64,000 nt of DNA from Euryodendron excelsum. Its lineage: Eukaryota > Streptophyta > Magnoliopsida > Ericales > Pentaphylacaceae. Within the stretch, counting starts at the first letter, position 1, and each line of letters opens with the position of its first letter. Shown piece by piece: positions 24,393-36,402 of this stretch. The stretch covers positions 56,186,501 through 56,250,500 of the forward strand of contig CM065378.1 of assembly GCA_033060915.1 (NCBI GenBank), in the 5' to 3' direction. Both the position numbers and the translations under genes were made by a program. The notes below the pieces were generated by a model. It was not told where the DNA came from. It ran no database searches and saw only the letters and a list, made by a program, of their open reading frames with translations.

Positions 24393-26035
24393 AAGTCATC
24401 CATCTGTAATGAGAGTATAGGAGTGAAAAGGCGTAGTTTGTAAAAATATCTTGAAAATACGAGAGTACATATACATAATAATATATTATATATAAATGTA
24501 TAAACAAACAAATATTTTTAATTTTTTTATGCAACAATTTTTTCTTAAATGATCTAAATTTATGGTATTTAAAATAAATCGAAAACAAAGTAGTCATTTT
24601 TCATGCTAAATTACAACAGTTTTATGTGAAATTTCAATAACAAATATGTTATTGTATTTTAATATCATTACAATCATTGGTGGGCCCAGGGTTTGTGTTG
24701 AGGGGCCAATGTAATTTTTTTTCAAATTTTGTAAGGATCAAGACAAAATTTTTAAGTTTTTTTTTCGGGCGGGGGGGGGGGGGGGGAAGGAATACCTATT
24801 TTTTTTTTTTTTTGTAAATACACAAAAACCTAGAGGTATTGTGAAGAATTTTGAAAGTTTTGGGGGCAATGACCATCCCCTGCCTCCCTTTGTCTGCACT
24901 TATTAAAATACATATGACAATCAACTGTTGATCCAAATTTAAATTTGAGAATTTGACCATTTGAATTCACAAATTTAATAACAATTTTGCACTTGATTAG
25001 AAGGATTTGATGACACAGGCAAGATTATTAGGTTTCACAATATGAAACCGCTGACTTTAATTAATTCATAAACCCGTAACAATAAACGTGCAGTTGCCAT
25101 TAATTAAAATAAGTTCTAGTCTTATGGCATTATCAGGCTACTTAAATTTCTATTATGTCCATTAACACTTAACAGAGAAGTCCATTAATGGATCGAATTG
25201 GGTAAAAAAAAGTTTAAAAAAATTTGTACTCATTGGGCCCTAAGTCACCCATCCGCAATGAGAGTATGGGAGCGGAAACATATAGTTTGTGAAAATATCT
25301 TCAGAGTGGGAGATCTCTCGGGCGACAGTACATATACATAATAATGTATTATATATAAATGTATAAATAAATACATATTTTTAATTTTTATATGCATCAA
25401 TTTTTTAAAATAATCTAAATTTATGGTATTTAAAAAAATAGAAAACAAAGTCATTTTTTTAAAACTAAATTACAACAGTTTTATGTGAAATTTGAATAAC
25501 AAATACGTTAATATATTTTAATATCATTACAATCAATGGTGGGCTCAAGGTTTCTGTTGAGAGAGGGCCAATGTAATTTTTTTTCAAATTTTGTAGGGAT
25601 CAAGATAAAATTTTTAGATTTTTTTTTTAGGGGTGGGGGGCAATACTTATATTTTTTGTAAATATCCAAAAATTTAGAGGTATTATGAAAAATTTTGAAA
25701 ATTTTGGAGGCAATGACCGCCACTCGTTCCCCTATGTCTGCCACTAATTACAATATACATAGCAACTAACTATTAATTCAAATTTGAATTTAAAAATTTA
25801 ACCATTTGAGTTTACGAATTTAACAAAAATTAACTCTTAGTTCATTATTTCAAAAAGTGCAGCACCGTTCACGCACTTGATTAGAAGGATTTGATGACAT
25901 AGTTAAGATTATTAGGTTTCACAACATGATATCGCTGATTATAATTAATTCATAAACCCGCAACAATAAATGTGCAGTTGCCATTAATTAAGTAAAAGTC
26001 TTATGGCATTATCAGCCACTTAAATCTCTATTGAG
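24370..26035. repeat. Diverged tandem segmental duplication, two ~0.8-kb copies
   Basis: Copy 1 (about 24370-25160) and copy 2 (about 25219-26035) share an ordered series of landmarks: 'ccctaagtca(t/c)ccatc', 'acatatacataataat', 'ttacaatca(t/a)tggtgggc', 'caatgtaatttttttt', 'gattagaaggatttgatgaca', 'gcagttgccattaatta' and 'cttatggcattatcag'. Copy 1 contains G16 (24771-24786), where copy 2 has a short G run. The offset is about 850-880 bp. Confidence 0.8.
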
Positions 26036-26891
26036 GATTGTTCAGACGAGAGTGACAGTGCTTCCGTCGACGGTGACCCTCGTCTCTAATTTTAGCCACA
26101 AAATTAGACTCATCAGAGTGTTAAAAAGTAATATATATATATATATATATAAACGGCTCAAGTCGAGTCACTTTAACCGGCTAAGTCTCGTACCATGTGT
26201 TATATAAAATAAAATAAAAGACCCTAACTTTGAATTGTCTTTTCCGTAGTTTTTTTATCCCTATTCGTCACTTTTGAGTACTTGCTTTTCGTTTCTTGCT
26301 TTTATTCTCTTCATTCATCTGACACAAGAAATCAAACCATGGCCAGTGACTTTCCTGCTCTCTCTTTAGCTTTGGTTTAGCTAACTAATTGGAATAATTT
26401 TCTGAATTTGAGTTGACAAGTGATTTTACAAGTGATTATTTTTGGGTTTATATTTAATATGCATTACATTAGTAGTATAGACATGCAATGGAGCTTGTCA
26501 AATCTTAATATAGATTTGGAGACGGAACATGTCATTTTTTTCGATATGACTTTTACACGACGATCTGCACCTAAATGATTTCTCTGACATTATGTAGTTG
26601 AGTCCTTATATTATTTATTTATATGAACGACTAAAAAAAATAAAAAAAAATATTGTTATTCTAAAAAATATGTATAAAAAATTGTATCAAAATAATATAA
26701 TGATAACATTTTTATATTAAAACCATCACAGTGTTTTATTTCAAAATAAATCACTGAAATTTAACCACATCTTTATATGTATAGAGTGAATTTCTTGATT
26801 ATACATTACCCAAAAAAATCAACACACTGAAAAATAAAAGTATACAAAACTCAAATGTATGATTTTCTTCATATAATGGTCATGTTCAAAC
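26036..26891. other. Intergenic DNA, no gene recognised
   Basis: AT-rich with a (TA)n run near 26131-26150. No coding signal. Confidence 0.35.
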
Positions 26892-27388
26892 CATAGTTGC
26901 ACGAAAATCTACTTTGAGGGCGAAAATGGATTTCTTCGAAAATGCATTTTCAAGACGAAAACGAAACTTGTTTAAAAAATTTAAAAAAACGTTTCGAAAA
27001 CTTTTTAGAAACGTTTAGAAAACTTGTACAAAACTATTTGGGTACTTAACGGAAACTTTTAAGAAACGTTTGAGAAACTCTTGAAAAATGCTTCGAAAAT
27101 ATAAAATGTTAATTTTTATACATTTTTTCTCTTAAATTCTAACTAAGTATCTATGAAATTATTTGCATAGATTTCCACTAAGTTTCTCTAATGTTTTTAC
27201 TAAGTGTTTTAAATATCTCCACTAAATTTCTTAAAAGTCTTCTCTAAATTTCATAAAAATTTTCTATTAAATTTTTTAATTATTTTTAACTTTTTATTTC
27301 TCTTTATATTTTTTAGTTGCACTTCTCACTTTTATTTTTTCTAACATCTCTTGTTTTCACTTTTCATTTCCACGACTATGTTTCAAAC
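26884..27388. mobile_element. hAT-like MITE (26892-27380) with 8-bp target duplication
   Basis: The termini are CATAGTTGCACGAAAAT on the left and, inverted, CATAGTCGTGGAAATGA on the right. They are flanked by GTTCAAAC (26884-26891) and TTTCAAAC (27381-27388), an 8-bp duplication matching at 7 of 8. That length is the hAT hallmark. The interior (489 bp) is built of repeated 'gaaacgtttcgaaaac'-like motifs that fold on themselves. It has no transposase. Confidence 0.7.
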
Positions 27389-27473
27389 TTGTAAATACAT
27401 TTTTTAAAGCAACGAACAATAAAATCTGAAAGAAGTTATAAGAGAATGGTCAAAAGATCGAGAGAGAGACAGA

Positions 27474-27512
<39 letters not shown>

Positions 27513-27639
27513 GGCTAGTGTGACAAAAAGCTGAGGAAATGTATAGAGACAGAAAGAAGAAAGGTCTGACAGATAAATTTAAAAAAAAAAAGTCGGGAGT
27601 AGTTAAAATGTTATAGATTGATGGTGATATGTCTCTTAT
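27389..27639. other. Intergenic with (AG)n microsatellite
   Basis: A GA-rich tract runs about 27460-27506, with a pure AG core near 27481-27506. Otherwise nothing is recognised. Confidence 0.4.
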
Positions 27640-27860
27640 CCTATCTGTTAAAGTGGTCAGATTATAACTTTCATCCGGTTAATTTTGTGACTGTAAATTG
27701 AACACGAGGTGTCACTGTAAATTGAACACGAGAACACATTGCACACACTATTTTGTTTTACTATTAGATTGATTAGTTAATCAGTGTTTATTTAAAATTT
27801 TATGTGATTATTTTTGAAATCTAATTTACCTCTCTTTTGAATTACACACTTGGGCCAACA
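27640..27860 (+). repeat. 3' fragment of the TGTTG...CAACA LTR family
   Basis: It ends CTTGGGCCAACA after 'tttacctctcttttgaatta', matching the last part of the LTR ending at 2118 ('ttcaccccctcttgagttgcatatttgggccaaca' in outline). Only the terminal ~200 bp are recognisable. A direct repeat ACTGTAAATTGAACACGAG occurs twice, near 27694 and 27716. Confidence 0.5.
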
Positions 27861-27929
27861 AAAGATTCACCAACAGCTAAAGTATGTATATACAAAAAAA
27901 AGAAGAAAAAAAAGAAAGAAAAAGAAAAG

Positions 27930-29834
27930 AAAAGAATCTTGAGTTTCAAGTTGAAAAGAATTTTCAAAACTTTTTCCTCACAAAAGTTTTAAATTTCAAG
28001 TCAAAATAATTTTTTTTTTACATTTTTCTTCAAAAAATTTTAATTTTCAAATTCAAATGAGTTTTCTAAATCTCTTTCCTCAAAAAGTTCAAAGTTTCAA
28101 GTTCAAAAGAGTTTTCTAAAATCTCCCTTTCAAACAAATCCAAGTTTCAAAAATTTTGAGCTTTTTTCTTAAAAGTTCCATTTCAAGATTCATATTTTTT
28201 AGGTTTTCTAAACTTTTTCTTTCAAAAAGTTTAGTTTCAAAAACATTTTCTAGGCTTTCCAAAATTTTTCCTTTTCCTTCAAAAAGTTTAGCTTCAAAAA
28301 TATTTTCTAGGTTTTTCAAACTTTTTCCTTCAAAAAATTCAACTTCAAAACATTTCTAGATTTTTCAAACTTTTTCTTTCAAAAAGTTTAGCTTCAAAAA
28401 CATTTTCTAGGTTTTCCCAAAACTTTTTCCTTTGAAAAGTTTCATTTCAAATTTCTAGATTTTCCTAAACTTTTTCCCTCAAAAAGTTTCATTTCAAAAA
28501 TAATTTTCAAGATTTTCTAAACTTTTTCTCTCAAAAAATTTCATTTGAAAACAATTTCTAAGTTTCTAGAGTCTTCCTTCAAAAGCTCTATTTTCAAAAC
28601 AAAAGTTAAAGGTTTTCGAAACTTTTCAACATAAAAAGTTTCGTCGCAAAAATGATTTCAAGGTTTCCCATTCTTCAAAAGCCCTCTTTTCAACACAAAT
28701 TTCTTGGTTTTCAAGCTTTTGTCTAAAAAATCCTAACTTTTAAAATTTTTCGATTTTGAAACTTTCTTCCCTCAAAAAGTTTCGTTTCAAAATTCTAAGT
28801 TTTCAAACTTTCCACTCAAAAGTTTTGTTTCGAAATTTTCAAGGTTTTCAAACTTTCCCCTAAAAAAATTTCGTTTCAAAATTCTAGGTTTTCTAAACTT
28901 TTTCCTTCAAAAAGTTTTATTTCTAAAACATCCTCTCGGTTTTCTGAACTTTTTTCTTTTAAAAAGTTTTGTTTCAAAATCATTTCTTAAGTTTTTCAAA
29001 CTTTTTCCTTCAAAAAATTTTATTTCTAAAACATCCTCTAGGATTTCTGAACTTTTTTCCTTCAAAAAGTTTTGTTTTAAAATCATTTCTTAAGTTTTTC
29101 AAACTTTTTCCTTTAAAAAGTTTTATTTCAAAAACATTTTTTAGGTTTTCAAACTTTTTTCTTAAAAGTTTCGTCTCAAAATTCTGGGCTTCTAAACTTG
29201 TTCTTCAAAAGTTGTGTCAAAAAAAAATTTCAACTTCCAAAATTAAAAACTGATCCCTCCGGTCCCCTAGCCTTGCGATCAAAATGGGACCCTTACCTCG
29301 AAACCCAGTTTTAGATTTTCAAGCTTTTTCCTCAAAAAGCCTAACTTTTAAAGTTCCAGGTATTCAAGCTTTCGGCTCAAAAAGTTTTGTTTCAAAGTTG
29401 TTAGGTTTTTAAGATTTTGCCACAAAAAGCCTTGTTTTTTAAAAGAATTTTTGGAGTTTCAAACTTTCACCTTAAAAAGCATTGTTTAAAAAATTCTAGG
29501 CTTTCCTGCTTTTTTCTCAAAATTTTCGTTTTAAAAATTCTAGGCTTCCAGGAAATTTCCTAAAAAATTTCATTTCAAACTTTTAGGTTTTTTAAACTTT
29601 TTTCTCAAAAAGTTTTGTTTTAAAATTCAAGATTTTCAAACTTTCTCCCCAAAAGTTTCGTTTCAAAATTCTAGATTTTTTAATTTTTTACTCAAAATTT
29701 TCGTTTAAAAAATCTATGTTTTCAAGATTTTTCCTCAAAATTTTTATTTCTATTTTCAAACTTTTTCTTCAAAAGTTTTGTTTCAAAAAACAAGTTTTCA
29801 TACTCCAAAAATTTCAAATTCTAAATATCCAATT
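27930..29834. repeat. ~1.9-kb degenerate minisatellite, ~45-60-bp unit
   Basis: The stretch is built from drifted copies of a unit containing TTCTAGGTTTTCAAAC, then TTTTTCCTTCAAAAAGTTT, then CATTTCAAAAA. Phe/Ser/Lys-rich frames in either direction (for example 28156-28359, 28969-29253) are by-products of the repeat, not genes. A related GC-richer segment ('cctagccttgcgat', 'gaaaagg/aaatgggacc') interrupts it near 29255-29300 and reappears just after the array at 29863, suggesting a higher-order unit. Confidence 0.8.

Positions 29835-29862
<28 letters not shown>
29835..29862. repeat. C28 homopolymer
   Basis: An uninterrupted run of about 28 C at the downstream edge of the minisatellite. The exact length is likely unreliable in any assembly. 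Confidence 0.9.
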
Positions 29863-29865
<3 letters not shown>

Positions 29866-31528
29866 TGCCTTGCGACTGAAAAGGACCTCTTACTCTATCA
29901 TTTTTTGCCTTTGACAAATAAAGACAGAAAAAGAATGGCAACTGTAAGTACTTTATTTTTGCCTTCCCGGCAATCTCTAATCCATATCAAACCTACAGTC
30001 AAAAGTCATAACACAATTGAGCCCAAACAGGCTTTTCAAAACTCCAATTAAGTCTAATTGGTTGCTTCCTGGGTCCATTGCTAATTGAAGTCAAATAACC
30101 AAGATGTCTCTAGGCACTCTAGGCAGCTCCACCGTCAGAGTAGTGGAAGCACTCACAAACTATCTACTGTCAGAGTGACAGAAGTATTCACAGACTCTAA
30201 ACGATTCACTTTTGATGCCCGTTAGCCCACCAATGTAGAATGTTTGCTACGCATCTGATAATTTCTCGAGATCAAGCAATCTTCGGCAATTTCTCATTAA
30301 TAGTTCATCTTTTTTATTTTATAGTAATGTAATGATAAAAATTGTTTGGAACAGTCGTTATATATTATTATACCAACCAACTGTGACTGCAAACAAAAAA
30401 GTCCAGCGGATCATGGACAAAACTGTGTTTAGACAGTAGGGCCATGCCCCCTCCCCTTATTTTAATAAAATTTTGTTTAGGCTTCATAAATTTTGAATAT
30501 TTATAGTAAAAAATTGTGTATTAGCCCCTTTAAATTTCAAAAAAAAATTTACCTTAATTCTCATAATGTAAGAATTTTTATTTTACCCCCAACAAGATTC
30601 TTTTGTTCCATCACTTCAGGTGATGTTAGTTGAACCCAACACCAAGTGATTGGTCATTAGATTTGATTTACAGTAGTTCGAAACTGGAAACTCATAGAGG
30701 TCCTCAGGTAATGGACATTTGCAAATATGGGACTAAATTGAGCTAGCCAGACACAATCCCCAATTGCATGAATTGGAGATTCGGAGCTAAGATCACAACG
30801 GGGCCGTGAATAGAACTTTCAATCCATGGAAGATTAGTATGGACTGGAAGAATCCCCAGTCTTAGAATGTATCTCGCAGGTACACTGACTTGAACATGAG
30901 TCCCAAAATACCTGGGAAGAGGAAAACTTGTGAGGTTTGAATTGTATCTCAGGTGGTGGGAGACAACAGATGCTGAAGTTGATCATGTTGCCATGCTTTG
31001 TAGATACTATTGTGAAAAAAAAAATAAGTTGGTTGAGTTCAATTGATGTTTAGCTCGAATATAAACAAGTTAAGTTTCAATAAATTTTAAATTTATTAAT
31101 TGTTTTTTAGTTCAAGTCACTAAGCTAAATTATATAAAACAAAAATCAAACTATTTAAATTCAGTTCCTAATCAACTCAATTAAATTTAATTTAAAATTA
31201 GCTCAAAAAATAAATAAATCAATCTTAAATGTATTTTTAAAAAGCGTTATTTTTTCAAGCCAAACTTGATCACTTCTACATTCAGTTCGACTCCTTTTAG
31301 GTCCTATCAAATGTTCTAAACATCCGACCAAACTGGCAAGTTCAATTGTTTGAACCATTGAGCAGTCCAAGAAATGGTCAACCGCTCAACCCTTCTAGTG
31401 TCGAAAACCGGTAGAACTCATAAATAACTGCAGCTAAATTGATGCCTGTTCGAACAGTTTACCGGAACAATGTCTGAAAGAACAAGAGATAGGCCAATAC
31501 TTCTTTGTCTTTTGATAAGAGCGCAGCC
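29863..31528. other. Intergenic DNA; possible retroelement 3' debris
   Basis: About 30095-30240 holds two imperfect copies of 'ccgtcagagt(g)...agtggaagcactcacaaacta' (~45 bp apart). About 30440-30610 is an inverted relative of the element at 23121. 30610-31010 is more GC-balanced and unassigned. I found no coding region. Confidence 0.35.
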
Positions 31529-31631
31529 GAGAGCGTTAAAATGGTGGCCAGTAAAGAAGTTCGTAGATGATCGGTGGCGAACGGTGGAGCAGGCTCCCGA
31601 GAGAGTTAAAATGGTGGCTAGTAAGAAGTTC
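31529..31631. repeat. Imperfect tandem repeat, 69-bp spacing
   Basis: GAGAGCGTTAAAATGGTGGC and GAGAGAGTTAAAATGGTGGC, each followed by 'yagtaa(a)gaagttc', lie 69 bp apart. Confidence 0.65.
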
Positions 31632-32104
31632 TGATATGAGTTTGGGGGTTTGAGAGGAAGATGTTTGAACCTTCAAAAGTTGGAGAGAGAGAAAGAGAGA
31701 CTTCGAAGTCGATGAGAAATTTTAGGGATGGACTACCTCGGGGAACTTTTTCTGATTGGAAGTGCACTGTCAGAACTTTGCATAGGACTGCATGCATTTT
31801 GTTTTGCCATGTCACGAAGCTAATGCCAAATAAATTGACCCCACATATATGCCATCTCCTTTAACCAGATTTACGTAGTGGGGTACACATGGGGTCTCGT
31901 TTTAGAAGTCTTGTCTATGTACATTTCTTTTTGGAGGGGTATTACTGCCACCCTGACACGGGGGTGAGGTGATGGGATAAAAGATTTTTTATTTTATCTC
32001 ATTTTGTCTTTTAAGTGTTTTATTAGTGCAAAATAATAGTGTAATTTTTTTTTATTGTTAAACATGTATCAATTGTTTTATTTTTATTTTATTTTAATTA
32101 ATTT

Positions 32105-32600
32105 AATTCTTTTAAAAATAAAAAAATATGGGTCACATTAGTTAACATTTGTTATTTTATTATTATTTTTTATGATTAATTTGAATTGTTTAAAAAAAGA
32201 AAAAGAACGAAAAAAATAAGAGTCACATCAGTGAGTGAGATTATCAGAAATATGAGATTAGAGATTTTCTATTTGGATAAGATTTTCTATTCGGATATGC
32301 CTCCTTCTATACACTAAAATTTATCATTGATCAAGCAAGACTTTGTTATTTTTTATTTGTTATTTTATTTTATTTTTGTTTTGATTAATTTGATTTTTTT
32401 TAAAAAGGAAAAGAACAAAAAAATATAAGTCACATCAGTGAGTGAGATTGTTAGGAATATGAGATCAGAGATTTTCTGTTCGAATATGCCTCCCTCTATA
32501 CATCTGAATTTACTACTGATCAGGTAAGAATTTATTATTTTTTATTTGTTATTTTATTTTTATTTTGTTTTCATTAATTTGAATTTATCACTGTATTTAT
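32105..32600. repeat. ~190-bp tandem repeat, two good copies and one partial
   Basis: Each copy contains 'gtcacatcagtgagtgagatt', 'agagattttct(a/g)tt', 'atgcctcc(t/c)tctataca' and 'ttattttttatttgttattt'. The good copies start near 32222 and 32430, with a partial one near 32130. Confidence 0.7.
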
Positions 32601-32765
32601 ATGTTAAAAGTTATTATTTTTTGTATTTGTTTTTATGACAAATCAAACTAGTAAAAAATACATTATTAATTTCCAAGGATAGTCTCAAGAAAAAAAATCT
32701 AAATTATTTTACTTAAGTGTTTTAAAAAAAATTTATATTAATTAGTTTTGCATTAAATTTTATAA

Positions 32766-33095
32766 ATAGAGAGAAATTTAAAAAAATTTGAAAAGTTTGA
32801 TCAAAATTTCTTTCTTTTATAAAAATCGAGAAGTGAGAGTAAAAGAAATTATAAAATTTGATCATAAAAATTTTATTTATATAAAAATCCAGGAGGTGAG
32901 AGTAAAAAGAAATTAAAAATTTTTGATTAAATTTTTTTTAATAAAAAATTAGGAGGTGGGAGTAAAAGAAATTATAAAATTTGATTATAAAAATTTTATT
33001 TATATAAAAATTCAGGAGGTGAGAGTAAAAAGAAATTAAAAATTTTTTATCAAAATTTTTTTTAATTAAAAATTGGGAGGTGGGAGTAAAAGAAA
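32766..33095. repeat. ~120-bp tandem repeat made of two related half-units
   Basis: AGGAGGTGAGAGTAAAAAGA occurs at 32891 and 33014. It alternates with GGAGGTGGGAGTAAAAGAAA, each followed by AT-rich spacers with 'aaattttatttatataaaaat'. A small higher-order satellite-like array. Confidence 0.7.
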
Positions 33096-33481
33096 AAAAA
33101 AATTATCAAAACAATTAAAATAGATGGCAATATTAAAATAAAAGGGTAAGGCTATGGGCAAAATAGGAAAACTAAATATTTTTAATGGTCAAATCATGGG
33201 GGTGGGACGTGGAGGGGTGAGAGTATAGATTTTCTTCTTTTTGAAGCCAAATACTTATAATTTTGGACAAATTTCAATCCCGTACATGGTTTCTCTCCCT
33301 CTCCCTCGCCCTCTATGGAATTAAAACTACATGGTTTCTCAAATTACCCGTCTCTTAAAAGCAACAGTAAATAGTGTGAGTTTGAGAGACAGGAGGGCTA
33401 CCATTGAAAAGTCGTCAGTGTTGATCAATGTTCAGACAAGCCCCATCGTGAATGACAAGTATGGTTGCCTCTTCTATTCTA

Positions 33482-34126
33482 CTAATTGCAGTAAAACATG
33501 TTAAAAAATTTGAAGGGCTTAGCAGCTTGCTGGAATTCCTCAAACAATGTAACCTTGCAAGGTGCATGGTCTGAATAACATCCTGGCAGCCCAAAATTAG
33601 CAAAGACTCGAAGCCCCTTCTGAATCCATCTAGCATTAACCATGGCTCTGTCCAGTTTACACCAAACTGAATTATTAGTCCATGTAAGCAATGACCCAGA
33701 AAAACTAGCATCAAAAAGACCAGTAATATTACAACATTGCTGGAAATCCTTAAGTTCGTAAGTGGTGACAGGCCTTCCATTCCTTCTTTCCTCCACACTC
33801 AAAACATTATTGAAATCTTCCAAAACTAACCAAGGTAAATCCAAACCAGAGCTGAAAGAGCAAAGACTATCTCATAAAGGCCTCTTGCCTACTACAGTGT
33901 TATAAGCATAATGAAACTTACACAAAACTTGTTGGAAGTAGTCAAACATATAGCCATACAGTGAATGAATTGTGCTGAACTGTCCAAAACACTAAGGCTT
34001 ACCTTAGCTGCATTCCAAAAAATTAAAATCCGCCCAACAGGATGGTGAGGAAAATTATCAAAGACTTTCCATTTTCTAAACTTATATTTAACAAGATTTT
34101 GAGCCTTGTGAAGCTTCAGCTGAAGC
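33482..34126 (-). pseudogene. LINE endonuclease (EEP/APE-like) fragment, inverted
   Basis: Read on the minus strand, the frames give HPVGRILIFWN, then SVLDSSAQFIHC, then LDLPWLVLEDFNNVLS, LLTWTNN, KLDRAMVNARW, SDHAPC and finally FKFFNMF. This is the order of the C-terminal two thirds of a plant LINE endonuclease: the GDFN-like box (here EDFN), the T-W-N box and the catalytic SDH. The endonuclease nicks target DNA to prime reverse transcription. The segment needs at least two frame changes and has stops, so it is dead. The change GDFN to EDFN in the conserved box is notable. The segment ends at the junction palindrome at 34112-34127. Confidence 0.8.
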
Positions 34127-34127
34127 T
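34112..34127. repeat. 16-bp perfect palindrome at the LINE inversion junction
   Basis: AGCTTCAGCTGAAGCT is its own reverse complement and sits where minus-strand LINE coding stops and plus-strand coding (EFCSQLAKARYLKD) begins. It may reflect microhomology used to join the two cDNAs. Confidence 0.8.
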
Positions 34128-34128
34128 G

Positions 34129-36402
34129 ATAGGAGTTTTGCTCCCAATTAGCTAAGGCTAGATATTTAAAGGACAGCGATAGAGGTAATAAATTTTTTCA
34201 TGATGTAATCAAAAGCAACAGGGCAAAGAATCAGATTGTGAATGTCACCCTTGCTGATGGCTCATTATCCACGTCATAGCAGTAGGTTAGTGCAACATTT
34301 TTGGAGTTCTACAAAGATCTGTTGGGTTCCAGCATTATGTGCTCCCAATTGGATAGGGATATTATTAGTGAAGGCAAGATAGTGGGGGAAGAACAGGCTA
34401 ATAGTTTGATCCGAAATGTTTCGAATAAAGAAATCAAGGCAGCTTTATTTTGTATTGGTGAGGACAAAGCTCCGGGGCCAGACGGGTATCCTTCTTGCTT
34501 CTTTATCAAAGCTTGGAGTATTATTGGTGATGATTTTTGTGCTGCCATCTAGGAGTTTTTCTCTTCAGGACAGATGTTGAAACAAATCAACCATTCTTTG
34601 CTGGCTTTGATTCCAAAAACTAATCATGCTTCAAAGGTGGAAGATTTTAGGCCTATTGCTTGTTGCAATGTTACTTATAAGGTAATTTCCAAGATTATTG
34701 CTTCAAGGCTTTGTCCTATTTTGGAGGACTTAGTGGATCCTAGTCAATCTGCTTTTGTCCGAAACAGGAGTATGGTGGAAAATGTTTATCTGGTGCAAGA
34801 GTTATTCAGACATTAATCTTGGAAGAGAATTTCTCCGAGATGTATATTGAAGGTGGACTTAAGGAAAGCTTATGATTCCGTATGTTGGGCCTTTGTCAAG
34901 GACCTTCTTAATGCTTTTGGTTTCTCAACTATCTTTGTGGGTTGGATCTTACGATGTATTTCGACTACTTCATATTCCTTGTCATTTAATGGATCATTGC
35001 ATGGTTTTTTTAAGGGGCAGAGGAGGCTTAGGCAGGGGGATCCTCTGTCCCCATCCCTTTTTGTGTTATGTTTGGAGTACTTTTCTCGAAGCTTGGCAAA
35101 ATTGACGAATATTTCAGACTTCAATTTCCATCCAAAATGTAGTGAGCTGAAAATTTCACATCTAGCTTTTGCAGATGATCTTATTCTTTTTGCTAGAGGA
35201 GACGTGCCTTCTGTGGCCATTCTCATGGACAGTTTGAGGAGGTTTGGGGACTGCTCGGGCTTAAAGGTAAACCTGGCTAAATCTAATATTTTTACAGCAG
35301 GGGTGTCCAGATCTGATTTGGAGGTGATTTTGCGTCTCACTGGTTTTCAGCCTGGAAGTTTTCCTTTTAGATATTTGGGTATTCCAGTTGTTGATTCGAG
35401 ACTTTCGCTTGCACAATATAATCGTTTGATTAACAAGATCGCTGAATATATCAATGCTTGGGCAGGTTGCACTTTATCTTATGCAGGGAGAGCTGAACTT
35501 GTGAAATCTGTTCTGCAAGGTGTGGAATGTTTTTGGTTATCGATTCTTCCTATTCCTTCAAGGGTCGGGGTTCAGCTTACAAGGTTATGCAGGAATTTTC
35601 TTTGGGGAGGTCAAAGTTTTGTTTATAAGAAGCCTTTGGTTGCTTGGAAGACTGTTTGTTTACCGAAAGCTGAAGGTGGTTTGGGTATAAAACATCTCCA
35701 TGCTTAGAATTGGGCTCTTCTCTCCAAAACTCTGTGGAACATTCAAGCTAAGAAGGACTCTTTATAGGTTAGATGGGTGCATCAGGTCTATCTCAAGAAG
35801 TCATCCTTATGGGACTATCAAGTGAAGCGTCAAGACTCGCCATTGATGAAGATGATCTGGGTTATAAGAGACAAGGTGATATCTTTGGAAGGTTCAGCTC
35901 AAGCAACCAGATTGAGGATGCAACAGTGGACAGTCTAAGATAAGTGTAATTCCAGATTTGTATATGAGTACTTCAGGCCTAAGGGCCAGGCACTCAAGTG
36001 GTCGAAGCTGGTGTGGAATAGCAGCCTTATGCCTAAGCACGCATTTATCTTCTGGCTGGGAATAAGAGATAGCTTACGGACCATGGACAAGCTGCATAAT
36101 CAAATGGAAGATTTAACGTGTCCCCTTTGTAGGGCCTCCGTGGAGACGGTAAATCAGATTTTCTTTCAGTGTTCTTTTGCTAGACATGTATGGGACAACA
36201 TCAAGAATTGGCTAGGGCTTTCTCGATCTCTTACTACCTTGAAGGCAGCCACCAAATGGATTCTTAAAGAAGTTCAAGGGACAGGCATTCCAGCAAAAGC
36301 CAAAAGAATAGGGTTGGCCAGCACTGTGTACATCCTGTGGGAAGTCAGGAATCAGAGAATATTTGAAGGTAGCATTCAGTCCCTAGCAACAGTAGTCTGA
36401 AA
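34129..36402 (+). pseudogene. LINE reverse transcriptase with C-terminal zf-RVT-like domain
   Basis: From 34301 onward one frame carries the whole reverse transcriptase. APGPDGYP is in the fingers and FRPIACCNVTYKVISKI follows; LRKAYDSV is the first catalytic box, RRLRQGDPLSPSLF the next, and LAFADDLILFA holds the catalytic FADD. GLKVNLAKS, LGIP and WAGCTLSYAGR follow. The C-terminus has MPKHAFIFWLGIRD, CPLC and VWDNIKNW, as in the zf-RVT domain of plant non-LTR elements. Stops occur near 34550, 34814, 35705, 35766 and 35937, and probably a frameshift near 34280. The enzyme would copy LINE RNA at the nicked target. This copy is inactive. The non-coding 3' end (36403-36632) runs into poly(A). 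Confidence 0.9.

Noticed and set aside
28969..29253. Phe/Ser/Lys-rich protein
   Set aside because: It is the translation of a degenerate minisatellite; both strands give similar frames.
27930..29862. CRISPR-like array
   Set aside because: Units are degenerate, without constant repeats and unique spacers, and the DNA is plant nuclear.
33415..33798. 127-codon minus-strand frame as a separate gene
   Set aside because: It overlaps the LINE endonuclease in another frame; only the endonuclease frame has family motifs.
34870..35340. 156-codon minus-strand frame
   Set aside because: It is antisense to the LINE reverse transcriptase core, whose sense frame carries every RT motif.
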